64,000 nucleotides of DNA from assembly GCF_000247815.1 (NCBI RefSeq), contig NC_021681.1:5578713-5642712 (forward strand), given 5' to 3'. This DNA is from Ficedula albicollis. Lineage: Eukaryota > Chordata > Aves > Passeriformes > Muscicapidae. How positions within the stretch are numbered: the stretch's first letter is position 1; each line of letters opens with the position of its first letter. Below, piece after piece: positions 23,148 to 33,543 of this stretch. Position numbers and translations under genes: made by a program. The notes under the pieces were generated by a model. That model had not been told where the DNA came from. It did no database searches and saw only the letters and a list, made by a program, of their open reading frames with translations.

Positions 23148-23310
23148 TCATGGAATCCCAGGATGGTCTGGGTTGGAAGGGACTTTAAAGCCCATCCCAT
23201 TCCACCCCATGCCATGGCAGGGACACAGGGACACCTTCCACCATCCCATCCACCCCATGCCATGGCAGGGACACCTTCCACCATCCCAGGTTGCTGCAGA
23301 GCCCAGTGTC
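23148..23310 (-). mobile_element. CR1 LINE 3' end, reverse, with internal 48-bp duplication
   Basis: The plus strand reads 'tggaatcccaggatggtctg', 'ggttggaagggactttaaag', then CCACCCCATGCCATGGCAGG at 23202 and again at 23250, each followed by an 'acaccttccaccatccca' segment. The duplication lies wholly inside the CR1 and so postdates its insertion. Confidence 0.88.
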
Positions 23311-23598
23311 TCTACCCAGAGCCAGGTAATGAAAAAGGAAATTGATCTCTCCCTCTGGAAAGAAGTGCCTTGAAAATCCTCCCTGCAGCTTCCTGCACGA
23401 GGTGTTGGTGTGCATTATTTCCAGGGTTTGTATCCATGGTGGAGCCAACACAGCAGCCTCCAGATGATCACACAGGGCACAGGGAAGATTTGTTCAGGGA
23501 GTCTGAAGGCTCAGTAATTATTTAATGAAGAAGAGGAGACTCAGCGCTGGGAATCCTGAGCAGAAAGACAAATCATATGAGCTAAAAAATTCTTCCAT
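23311..23598. other. Unique non-coding DNA, no gene recognised
   Basis: Nothing recognised. Confidence 0.5.
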
Positions 23599-23795
23599 GT
23601 CAGGGTGCTGAGGCCCTGGCACAGGGTGCCCAGAGAAGCTGTGGCTGCCCCTGGATCCCTGGCAGTGTCCAAGGCCAGGCTGGACAGGGCTTGGAGCAGC
23701 CTGGGACAGTGGAAGGTGTCCCTGCCCATGGCAGGGGTGACACTGGATGGGCTTTAAGCTCCTTTCCAACCCAGACTGTTCTGGGATTCCTTGAC
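23599..23795 (+). mobile_element. CR1 LINE 3' end
   Basis: Landmarks: 'gtcagggtgctgaggccctg', 'gcccagagaagctgtggctg', 'gtccaaggccaggctggaca', 'gcttggagcagcctgggaca', 'gtggaaggtgtccctgccca' and a terminal 'cccagactgttctgggattc'. Little diverged, so probably a young copy. Confidence 0.92.
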
Positions 23796-24259
23796 TCTAA
23801 ACACGAAGCAGCATCACATCTCTCCAAGCTGCTGGAACTGAGCCATCACCCGTCTACTGAAATCTGAGCTTGTGCTCCCTGGATGGTGAGCAAAACTGGC
23901 CTTGGGGGCTGCAATGGGGTGACTTTCATTGGTTTAGTTCAGGCAGATCAGCACTCAGCTCCACTCTGAGACGGGAGCATCAGTCCCAGTGTGACTGCAG
24001 CAGATATCAGTGGGAGAGGGCAGGGAGTGATGGTGGCATTCCATCCTTGGTTAGCAATGCATTTCCCTGCGTCTGGGCCTCAGACACCAGCACATTGTAG
24101 CCAGATCTCTCATCTGCCCAAAGCTGCTCTGGTGTCACAGCCTCACACGTGTCACAACTCTGGGCTCAGCACCCCGGGGTCACTGCTGGGGGTGGATCTC
24201 CGTGATGGAGCAGGAAATTCTGAGCTTGGGATTTAGGGATGCTCAGCACAGGAACTCCA
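23796..24259. other. Unique non-coding DNA, no gene recognised
   Basis: Nothing recognised. Confidence 0.5.
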
Positions 24260-24403
24260 AAGAAAGGGAGGCTCAGGGGGAACCTTGTGGCTCTGCACAA
24301 CTCCCTGACAGGAGGAGAAGGAACGGCCTCAAGCTGTGCCAGGGTGAGGGGCAGGCTGAATATCAGGGAAAATTCCTTCCATAAGAGAGTTGTCAGATAT
24401 TCC
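24260..24403 (+). mobile_element. CR1 LINE 3' region, left part, interrupted by a SINE
   Basis: Landmarks: 'gaggctcagggggaaccttg', 'ctctgcacaactccctgaca', 'gcctcaagctgtgccagggt', 'aaaattccttccataagaga'. The expected continuation is missing at about 24404. A matching CR1 3' end resumes at about 24570, beyond a tRNA-derived SINE, so the two pieces are read as one CR1 split by insertion, with about 70 bp lost. Confidence 0.85.
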
Positions 24404-24410
24404 AGGTGGA

Positions 24411-24555
24411 GGCAAGCATGGAGCTAGTAACACCGAGGCTGTGGGTTTGATCCCAGAACAGAACATTCCTGAAGGGTTGGACTCGGTGACCCTGGTGGGT
24501 CCCTTCTCACTCAGAACATTCTGCGAAACCTGTGAAATTCTGTGGATTCTGTGCT
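24411..24555 (+). mobile_element. tRNA-CR1 SINE (TguSINE1-like), 5'-truncated
   Basis: The left part reads GAGCTAGTAACACCGAGG then TGTGGGTTTGATCCC, matching the anticodon-to-T-loop half of a tRNA-Ile-like sequence with a recognisable RNA polymerase III B box (GGTTTGATCC, 24444-24453). The right part reads GGGTTGGACTCGGTGACC, CTGGTGGGTCCC, then CAGAACATTCTG, a CR1-type 3' tail. This is the composition reported for TguSINE1, a SINE family of passerine birds mobilised by CR1. The A-box half is missing and the copy is diverged, so it is not an active tRNA gene. Confidence 0.85.
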
Positions 24556-24569
24556 CAGCAAACCTGTGG

Positions 24570-24660
24570 GTGTGGCACTCGGGGCCGTGGTTCAGTGGTG
24601 AACAAAGAACTGCTGGGCTCACAGATCTTGGGGGGTCTTTCTCACCATTTCTGCAGAACT
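24570..24660 (+). mobile_element. CR1 LINE 3' end, right part of the interrupted copy
   Basis: Reads 'gtgtggcactcggggccgtg', 'gttcagtggtgaacaaagaa', 'ctcacagatcttggggggtc', matching the last ~90 bp of a CR1. It continues the fragment that stops at 24403. Confidence 0.7.
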
Positions 24661-26046
24661 GCCCAAACACTCTCTCCCACCCAAAGCAGCAGCTCTGAGG
24701 CTTGGCATGGGCACAGCAAGGAGACTTTCCCTCCTCGGGAGAAGGGTGATATCATCTGCGGTGATTCCCAGCCATCAGGACAGGCTTTCCTGTCAGAGGG
24801 ATCGCTGGAACCCCGCCTCGTGGGGCTGTGCGACCCCTTCGCAGCGGGTCTGATCTCTCTTTTCCCGGGAGGCACAGCACACATTCCCCGTATTCCAGCC
24901 CTCTGGGCACAGTTCCCTGCTGGTGCCATTGCTTAGAAACGTGCTGCTACTGATCCTCTGGGCTTGGCTTTCTCCTACAACCCCCAAACACCTCCATTTC
25001 CTCACACTCCCCCTCCCCAGCCATTGCAGGATGGGAATTGTTCCGAGGAATCTCGCTGCAGCTTTGTCCGTTTGCTTCCTGCCATGTTTACAGTCAAAAT
25101 CCAAGAGTTCTGCTCTAAAAAAAATAATTTCCCTGCTTTGTCCCTCCCCACAAAAAGACGCGAGCAAACGGAATGTGTCTGGGAGCATACTGGAATTCGC
25201 TGGGATTTGCTGAGCATTGCGCTTCTGCCGGCAATTACCATAATCCGCCTCCTATCTCCTGCACAGCAACGATCGCCAAGAAATGCGTCCTCTCAAGGAT
25301 TGTTTTTGATCCTGGGAAAGCCAGTGGAGCAGTGGCATGTTCGTGGCTCCTGCTGAGCTCCTCGCTGTTTGGGTTAGCCTAAGGACTGTTTCCCTGTCGG
25401 GGTGGTGCGTGCAAGTCCCCTGCAGGAATCGGGGCTGTGTGCCAGCTCTCTGCGATGGCCTGCAGGGCAGGAAAAGCAGATCTTCAGGAGCAGGATCCCC
25501 TCGCTGGCAGAGGTAAAAGGGGTAAAAGCCCACTCCCAGCGCTCCCAAGGCTGTCTTTCACTGTGGCATCACAAAAGCCACACTCCTGGGAGCAGCTCCT
25601 TGGAGAAGGAAGGAGCTACTGCCCAGCCCACGGCCAGGAATCTCCTTTCCCTGCAAATCCCTCCTGTATTCCTTGAGAAAGCCGTCACTGCCTGCCTGGA
25701 GATTAGGGATGAACAAAACCAGCTTTTTTTTGGCTGTTGCTCCCTCTCCCACCCCACGTCTGTCTCATCCAACGCACTTAGGCTGCAAATTCATTGGAGC
25801 CAGGGCTCCTCCTGGGAGTTCACAGCCCCTTCCACCACCGTGCTCCGTGTTATTTGCTGCCTCCTAGTGTGCCAACACAATAAATAAATATTGGAGCCTG
25901 TTAGGTTTGTCATGCCCCCCCCAAATCACCTGTGAGAGCCCTTGCAGTGTGAGGAGCAGCTGGCAAGGCAAACGCCGAGGAAAGGCTGAGCACAGAGTGC
26001 CAGTGCCAGCAGGGGAGTGCTCCAGGTGCTCTGGGTGACCCCACCC
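24661..26046. other. Unique non-coding DNA, no gene recognised; possible conserved stretch
   Basis: Repeat-free across nearly 1.4 kb. The stretch 24960-25330 has CpGs kept in otherwise ordinary sequence (for example AAAGACGCGAGCAAACGG near 25155 and AACGATCGCC near 25266), sometimes a sign of regulatory or constrained DNA. No splice-bounded exon or domain was found. Confidence 0.4.
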
Positions 26047-26580
26047 TGCTTTTGAAATCCCAGAATGGCTTGGGTTGGAAGGGATCTTAAAAATCATCTC
26101 ATCCCACCCCCTGCCATGGGCAGGGACAGCTTCCTCTATCCCAGGTTGCTCCAATCCCCATCCAGCCTGGCCTTGGACACTGCCAGGGATCCAGGAGCAG
26201 CCACAGCTTCTCTGGGCACCCGGGTCTATCCCAGGTTGCTCCAATCCCCATGCTTTTGAAATCCCAGAATGGCTTGGGTTGGAAGGGATCTTAAAAATCA
26301 TCTCATCCCACCCCCTGCCATGGGCAGGGACAGCTTCCTCTATCCCAGGTTGCTCCAATCCCCATCCAGCCTGGCCTTGGACACTGCCAGGGATCCAGGA
26401 GCAGCCACAGCTTCATTCCATCCCAATATCCCACCTAACCTTGTCCCCTGGCAATTTGAAGCCATTCCACTTGTTCTGTTCCTCCAGAGCCTTGTCTGAA
26501 ATCCCTGCCCAGCTCTCTTGGAGCCCCTGCAGGCACTGGAAGGGTCTCTGAGGGCTCCCCAGAGCCCTCTTTTCTCCCCG
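26047..26580 (-). mobile_element. CR1 LINE 3' fragment, reverse, with internal 204-bp duplication
   Basis: The plus strand starts 'tgcttttgaaatcccagaat', 'ggcttgggttggaagggatc', 'ccatgggcagggacagcttc', 'ccagcctggccttggacact', 'gccacagcttctctgggcac'. At 26251 the sequence jumps back to the start and repeats, so 26047-26250 and 26251-26414 are two copies of the same CR1 end, apparently identical over the shared part. It then runs on through 'cccaatatcccacctaacct' to the inner CR1 sequence. Confidence 0.93.
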
Positions 26581-27682
26581 AAACCTTCTTGGCAGGACAG
26601 AAAAGCTGCTGGACACAGACCCCCAGCAGAGCTGGGAGAATGCAGGGGTCCTGGTTTTGCTCCATGAAGCCAGAGGGCTGTGGGCAGCCTTGGCTGTGGA
26701 TGCTGCTGCCGGCTGTCTCTCAGAGCTGCCGTTCCCTGGGTGTTTGCTCTCTGCAGGGAGCAGGGCTGGCAATGCTCTCTTTGCTCCCGGGGCTGGGTGA
26801 GTGACGCACTCCACTCGTTCCTGGTGCAGAGTCAGGCGCGTTTCACCAGCAGGGAACAAAGGGACGTCGGCTCCCCTAAGCTGCCACCTCGCTTGTGACA
26901 GGCAACAGGACACGAGAGCCCTTCCCTGCAGACAGGTGGGACATTAATGGGAAGATGAGGTGGCCAGGCAGGCGCCAGCCCTGCCTCTGATTTGCAGCTC
27001 CAGCTGGAAACCCCTGCAGAGTGTGGGCCAGGCTTTATAAAATAAAAGCTAATAAGAATCATAACAATTTTGCTTTCTCTCCATAGCCTGCAGCAAGCCA
27101 GGCACGACATGGGAATTGAGGAATAAAGGCCATCAACTTCCTGTGGCTCCCCTCCTACCACCTTCCTCTTCTTGCTCCAAATTGTTTTGAAAACATTGCT
27201 TTCCCCTTGCCTATTTCATTTCTGCAATGAAGTCATCAAACAACATGACAGGGACTTTCCAGGACTCAAATCAATCAGCAAGTTTCTCTTTTGCTCTTTC
27301 TACTCAGGCAGGAAATAGGGGAATAAATTTTCCAAGTGTCCAAGGGAAGGGAAGGGGGCAATGGGTGCTTTGGCTCCAGTGTAGGGAGGTGTAAGAGAAC
27401 AGATGGAACTTCCAGACCTCATCCAGCCCATCAGAAACAAATAACTCCCTACCATGTGTTCGTTCTGCTGTGAGAAGTTCCAGCAGGTCCTGAGGGTTTT
27501 CCACTGTCCACTGGAAAATGAAAGAGACATTCCCAGTGTATCCCACCCCCTGCCCACATTCAGCTTGGAAGGGAGTTGTGGTTTCTCCAGAGGTCTCCCC
27601 CCCAACCTGGACAGATATTCCACTTTCAGTACCAAAAATCATGTTCAAAACATGCCAGGTTCAAGCTCAAATCATGGAATGA
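26581..27682. other. Unique non-coding DNA, no gene recognised
   Basis: About 1.1 kb with no recognised feature. Confidence 0.5.
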
Positions 27683-28030
27683 CAGAATCATGGAATTTCC
27701 TGAGTTGGGAGGGACCCACAAGGATCATCAATCCAGCCCCTGGCCCTGCACAGACACCCCAACAATCCCACCCTGTGTATCCCTGAGAGTGTTATCCAAA
27801 CCCTCCTGGAGCTCTGGCAGCCTTGGGGCTGTGCCCATTCCCTGGGGAGCCTGGGCAGTGCCCAGCACCCTCTGGGGGAAGAACCTTTCCCTGATATCCA
27901 GCCTGAACTCCCCTGGCACAGCTCCAGCCGTTCCTTGGGGTCCTGTCCCAGAGAGCAGAGATGGGAGTTGCCCCTCCAGCACCCCTCAGGAGGAAGCTGC
28001 AGACAAGAAAAATCTCTTCCTGCAGTCTCC
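27683..28030 (-). mobile_element. CR1 LINE 3' fragment, reverse orientation
   Basis: The plus strand reads 'cagaatcatggaatttcctg', 'gagggacccacaaggatcat', 'cccaacaatcccaccctgtg', 'gtgcccattccctggggagc', 'gatatccagcctgaactccc', 'gcagagatgggagttgcccc'. The 839-bp tandem duplication begins inside it at about 27948, so the inner part of the CR1 appears again at 28787. Confidence 0.9.
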
Positions 28031-29625
28031 TCGTGTATTTTATGAAGATGACTGAAGGTAATGGAAAGAGCTCATCCAGCAGGATCGCCCCCTGCAATTT
28101 CTTCTGGGTTTAGGCAGAATAAAACTAATCATAGGGGTTGTCTCAGCTCAGGCCAGGGCTGCTGTTGGAATAGTTTGGCACTTCAGATTGACCAGGATAC
28201 AATGGAATAATGGCTGAGTAGTGGAATTTTCAGCACGCAGGGGCAGGAGCAGCCATTGTCATTATTTTGGGATGATTTTTATGCTGGTGCCTTCACTATT
28301 CCTCTCCTCTGCTCAGTGGGGACAGGCCCTGCATGGGAAGCATGGACTCTGTGACTGCATCCCATTCCTCCAAAGACATCAGAATGTGGGCAGAGAACAG
28401 TCATTTGCTCGTGCATTATGCAAGGAAAGTGCTGACCCAGTAGCACAAAAAAAAAAAGAAAAAAGAAATCCCTGTCAGGAGCCAACAGGTTTTACCGGAA
28501 AACCATTGGATTTCAACAAGAAGATTTAGGGTTTGGAATGAAACCTTGACAGTTTGCCCAAAAATTACCTCTTCATTTTACAGCATTCTCTCCATTGAAA
28601 TGTGTGTGTTCTCCTCTTCCAGAAAAAGCAAGGGAATGAAAGGGAAAATGACGACACTGACCGAGCTCCATCAGCACATTCCTAGTGGCAACTCATTTTA
28701 GGGAAGAATTATCTCAGCTTCACTTTAATGAGGATCAGTCAGGTTGGTAACTAACACAGCTTTTTTGGGGGTTTTTTTGTGAGGTTCCAGAGAGCAGAGA
28801 TGGGAGTTGCCCCTCCAGCACCCCTCAGGAGGAAGCTGCAGACAAGAAAAATCTCTTCCTGCAGTCTCCTCGTGTATTTTATGAAGATGACTGAAGGTAA
28901 TGGAAAGAGCTCATCCAGCAGGATCGCCCCCTGCAATTTCTTCTGGGTTTAGGCAGAATAAAACTAATCATAGGGGTTGTCTCAGCTCAGGCCAGGGCTG
29001 CTGTTGGAATAGTTTGGCACTTCAGATTGACCAGGATACAATGGAATAATGGCTGAGTAGTGGAATTTTCAGCACGCAGGGGCAGGAGCAGCCATTGTCA
29101 TTATTTTGGGATGATTTTTATGCTGGTGCCTTCACTATTCCTCTCCTCTGCTCAGTGGGGACAGGCCCTGCATGGGAAGCATGGACTCTGTGACTGCATC
29201 CCATTCCTCCAAAGACATCAGAATGTGGGCAGAGAACAGTCATTTGCTCGTGCATTATGCAAGGAAAGTGCTGACCCAGTAGCACAAAAAAAAAAAGAAA
29301 AAAGAAATCCCTGTCAGGAGCCAACAGGTTTTACCGGAAAACCATTGGATTTCAACAAGAAGATTTAGGGTTTGGAATGAAACCTTGACAGTTTGCCCAA
29401 AAATTACCTCTTCATTTTACAGCATTCTCTCCATTGAAATGTGTGTGTTCTCCTCTTCCAGAAAAAGCAAGGGAATGAAAGGGAAAATGACGACACTGAC
29501 CGAGCTCCATCAGCACATTCCTAGTGGCAACTCATTTTAGGGAAGAATTATCTCAGCTTCACTTTAATGAGGATCAGTCAGGTTGGTAACTAACACAGCT
29601 TTTTTGGGGGTTTTTTTGTGAGGTT
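27948..29625. repeat. 839-bp tandem duplication, two copies apparently identical
   Basis: Copy 1 spans 27948-28786 and copy 2 spans 28787-29625. I saw no differences between them, including an A-rich run (28446-28466 and 29285-29305). Copy 1 begins inside a CR1; copy 2 repeats that CR1 remnant straight after the right end of copy 1. There is no evident junction microhomology. Apart from the CR1 stub the unit matches no repeat family I know. A 102-codon frame (28221-28529, 29060-29368) is present in both copies but has no family features. Either a very recent duplication or an assembly error. Confidence 0.95.
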
Positions 29626-31994
29626 TTAAGTCCTTTAAAGATGAGGGTGTTTATTAGGGAGCCTTCACCAAGGTTTTACGTTTTGCCTGTAAGGAGGCAC
29701 AGCTGTGGCCAAAACATTATCTCAAGTGGAACCAAATGTTGGCTCCATTTATTGGCATTTATAATGGATTCCCACATAGGCAGAGACCTTGGTTTGGTGT
29801 GGTTTGGGCTGGGGATGCAAGGAGGGCAGTCGTGGAATGCCTGGCTGGTCCTGGGACAGGAGCAGCTTGGGGCGTTCACCTCCCCAGTTCCACAGAGCAG
29901 CTCTGGTGTGGGGACAGTTCCCAGTGGGATGAGGACACAGCACTGGCTCTGCTCAGTCCCTGGTGACAGCCACCAGCTCCAGACAGCATCAGGACATGCT
30001 GATCCCTTTTCTGTGCAGCAGCACCAGCCCCGAGTCCAGGCTTGGTGTTAATATGGAAATATGGATAAGAGCTTATGCTGTGACAATGATTTACTGCCTT
30101 GGTAACTGCACCTGATAACACAAATTTATCTTGGTCTCTCCATTTCAATTATATTTTTTCTAATGTGTGTTTTGAAATACAGATTCCCTCGGTCACAGGA
30201 ATTTATGGCAACGACTACGTGGCTGTGAGAATTCAAATCAGTGCAGGAACCATTCTCTGCCTCATGCTCCAGTGTCTCCTTATGTGTGTTACACCTGCTG
30301 TATAATGCATGTTTTCACAAACTCTGTCCAAAATATGGGAAAAGAGGAGGCAGGCACAGGCAGCACCACTGGGATTTGGTGGGCATCATTCCCAAATGAC
30401 CTGCTGGAATTTGGCCTCAGCAGTTGGACATCTCAAGGTTTGCATTCTGGGTGGGGATATTTGCTTGTGGCCTCATGGGCTGAATTTTCTGGAGGTGCTG
30501 AAGTGCCAGAGCTCTGCTTTCCACTCTGCCAGAGGGGCTGGAAGCCAGCAGCCACTCAGAGAGCAAGACTTATCCCTCCTCCCTTTGAGACAGCTTGGAA
30601 AGGACTCAGTGAGGGAGTGTGCATCCATGGAAAACACACATTGTGCAGGGCTCTCCCTTGTTCCCAGCACTGCTCCTGGGAGGAGGCACGAACAGGTTGT
30701 TCCCTTGTGGAGGAGGAACCAGCAGGAATGTGAGTAGCAGCACTCTGCCTTCCCAGAAGGGTTTATCCCCAGATAGAGGACAACATCCCCCATGGGCTCC
30801 TGGTGCCTTCCTCCTGCTGTCACCAGGCAGGGCCCAAGCACTGCGATAAGCAGCAGTCTCTAATCAAATCTCTAATCAATGTTCTGGGCAGGAACCCACC
30901 CCAGGCAGCTGCAGCAGCCACAGATCCACTCCTGCCACCAGCAGGAGAACTTCTCAGCTTCCCTGGAGCTCATGCTGGTGGTTGGGATGCTGGACACAAG
31001 AGAGCAGGTCTGACCCTGGAGCCAGAGCAAATGCCAGGGCTGCCTTTGCCATTTGCGTTGGTCCATAAATACAGAAATGCTGGAATTCTGCTAGGACACG
31101 TCATCAGTCCAGCTGCTCACACTTAGCAGCTGATAGCTGCCATCACTCATAGTCACCCTCCAAATTCCACCCAGAGAAATGGGGCCATTACCGCTCTGAG
31201 GCTGCTGCTGCTCTCACAGTCCTGCTGCTGCTCTTTTCCCTGGCTGGGAACAGGGGCAGCTCTTCCCAATGCTCTGGGAACGGCAGGTAGAGGGGAGCAG
31301 ATGTCAGGAACTGGCAGGGCTGGTTGTCTGGAGCCAGATATCCCACCACAGCTCCCACTGAGGAGTGCACAGATGTCTTCCAGCAGATGGGAGGCAGATC
31401 TTTCCTTCTCCAAACCCAAATGCACCTCCATCACTCATGTGTGGATCCCACATAATTTATCTGGCACCGTGGCCCAGCGGTGTTAAATAAAGACATTGCT
31501 GGGCTTCTGTTATTCCTGGGATTCTTTCTCCTGGGAGCCACTGGGATGTCCTCTGGATGTGGCCACTGGGAATCCTGCAGAGGTGCTCAGGGACTCAGCA
31601 GCAAAGGCTGGGAGACTGCTGGCCAGCTTTCATCAGTGGAGAGGCACAGGTCATCCTAAGGTGAGGAGCGTCTCTTGGAGTCTTGAGCCTTCCAGGAATG
31701 GCAGTGCAGAAAATGGAAAGGAGACTCCCACAGCCTTTCCCACATTGTCCTTTCTCAGTGTGGAGCTTCTCTCCCTGAAGAGAATGTGGCTGGCACTACC
31801 CCAGCTTTGAGACCAAACTCTGCACAACTCCTCAAAGTGCAGTGCTGTTCCAGCAGGTCATTCCTGGAGCCAGGATGTGGGGAGGGGAGCTGGGATCTCC
31901 TGCAGCCCCTGAGCTTCCCATCCTCAGATCTTCCCGAGTGCTCAAAAATGAGATAATGTGGCAAATGCTGATATGGTCCTCTGGGGGATATTCA
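29626..31994. other. Unique non-coding DNA, no gene recognised
   Basis: About 2.4 kb. A weak CR1-like string occurs near 31460-31530 ('ggcaccgtggcccagcggtg'), too eroded to call. AT-rich stretch at 30100-30300. No gene recognised. Confidence 0.45.
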
Positions 31995-32055
31995 GTTGCA
32001 GGTTGGATCTGATGATCTTGGAGATCTTTCAGTGATTCCCTGATTCTGTGATTCC
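31995..32055 (+). mobile_element. CR1 LINE 3' tip
   Basis: Only about 60 bp: 'gcaggttggatctgatgatc', 'ttggagatctttcagtgatt', then 'gattctgtgattcc', the terminal octamer-type repeat of CR1. Confidence 0.75.
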
Positions 32056-33204
32056 AAGAGCTGACAGAGCAGGCAGCATTTACAGAAATCTGGATTTATG
32101 AAAGGCCATGGTTGTTTTTCTTTTTCTTTGAAGCAGAGCTGAGGAGGGATCACCTCTCTCTACACAGGTCTAGTGTGTCCCTGGAATGTCAGATGTTCTC
32201 CCAGATGCTGGAAATTGAAAAGGCAGTGCTCCCCAGGCAATGCAATATTCCAAATTCTGTTCAGGAGAGCTCTGATGGACATCGGAAAAGAACAGGAGGT
32301 ATCTGTAAAGCCCAGAGTAAATGGGCTGGAACCCAGGAGCAGAGGGAAAGTGGAGAGCCACAAAAAGCTTTTCCAGTTGTTTTTCCTCCCAGGAAAAACG
32401 AGGTCATTATTGAAAAATACTGTGTTCCTGTTTTAAAATCCTACCTTTCTTTTATCTCAACCTGTCATATCTCTGATAGCTACCTGTAGAGGTGGGAGTG
32501 ATCCCTCTGCAGACTAAGATCTGTTCAGTGGCTGGAAATGTTTGGATAGACGGAATTGTACAAAATGAGGACATCACCATCACCATCATCATCATCATCA
32601 TCATCACTGCTACTCCTGCTGCTGGTAGATCCATCATTCTGTAAAAATAACGCCCTCTCCAAGAGTGGAGCCCCAGGTGTCAATTCCCAGTGTTTTCAGG
32701 AGCTGCTGAGCTGTGTCAGTGCTCAGTGGGTTCCACCCAGCTGAGCAGTGGCAATAAAGGAGCCACAACCAGCTGCTCCTTCCACGCAGGATTCATTCCA
32801 AGCGTGTCTGTGCAAATATTGATTATTTGCACAAAGGTAAAGAGAGGAACTTTTGTTCTTTGAGGACTGAGAGTCTGGGAAGGCTCTCTGTGCACAGACC
32901 CACCTGGGGTGCTCTCTGTCCTCTGCTGCCTGGAGGGACTGAGGGGAAGGATCTGCTGGGAGAGGAGAGGAGAGACCCTGGGCTGTAATTCCCACTCCCA
33001 CTCCACTTGCTTTGTTTAATTCCATGGATTTTGTGAAATGCCTGTTATCCAGTTTAGAAACAGTCAGAATTTTTTCTTTTGAGCGCTCCTAAGCCATGGA
33101 GTCACAATGGGGAAACTTTTCCTTCTCCCTCCTCTAGACAGGGTGGGTTAGGATTAGGAGAGGTGGCTGTGAGTAATGGGAAGCTCCCAGAGATATTTTA
33201 GCAT
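32056..33204. other. Unique non-coding DNA containing a CAT microsatellite
   Basis: No gene recognised. Purine- and pyrimidine-rich stretches are common. The only distinct feature is the trinucleotide run at 32572. Confidence 0.5.
32572..32607. repeat. (CAT)n microsatellite, 12 units
   Basis: Thirty-six bases of CAT with three CAC variants. Of ordinary length, unlike the three giant arrays in the window. Confidence 0.95.
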
Positions 33205-33543
33205 TAGGAGGCTCAGGAGGAACCTTCTGGCTCTCCACACCTCCCTGACAGGATGGGACACCCTGGGGAGTGGGGGGAGGTTGGGTTCTGCTGCCAGGGA
33301 ACAGGGACAGGACAAGGGGAATCAGCCTCAAGCTGTGCCAGGGCTGGACATCAGGAGGAATTTCCTCATGGAAAGGGTGGGCAGTCAGGGAAAGGGCTGC
33401 CCAGGGATGTTGGATTCCCAATCCCTGCAGGTGTCCAAGGAACATCTGGATGTGTCTGGGTTACAAGCTGGGCATTTGCCACAGGTTGGACTTGATGATC
33501 CTGGAGGTCTTTTCCAACCTTAACCATTCCATGATTCCATGAT
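33205..33543 (+). mobile_element. CR1 LINE 3' fragment, about 340 bp
   Basis: Landmarks: 'taggaggctcaggaggaacc', 'ctctccacacctccctgaca', 'gggaatcagcctcaagctgt', 'ggacatcaggaggaatttcc', 'caggtgtccaaggaacatct', 'ggttggacttgatgatcctg' and the terminal 'ccaaccttaaccattccatg'. Confidence 0.92.

Noticed and set aside
24411..24460. Possible tRNA gene
   Set aside because: Only the B-box half is present, with no A box or acceptor stem, and it is fused to a CR1-type tail, so it is a SINE head.
28221..29368. Same 102-codon frame occurring twice
   Set aside because: It is repeated because the DNA is tandemly duplicated, and neither copy has coding features.
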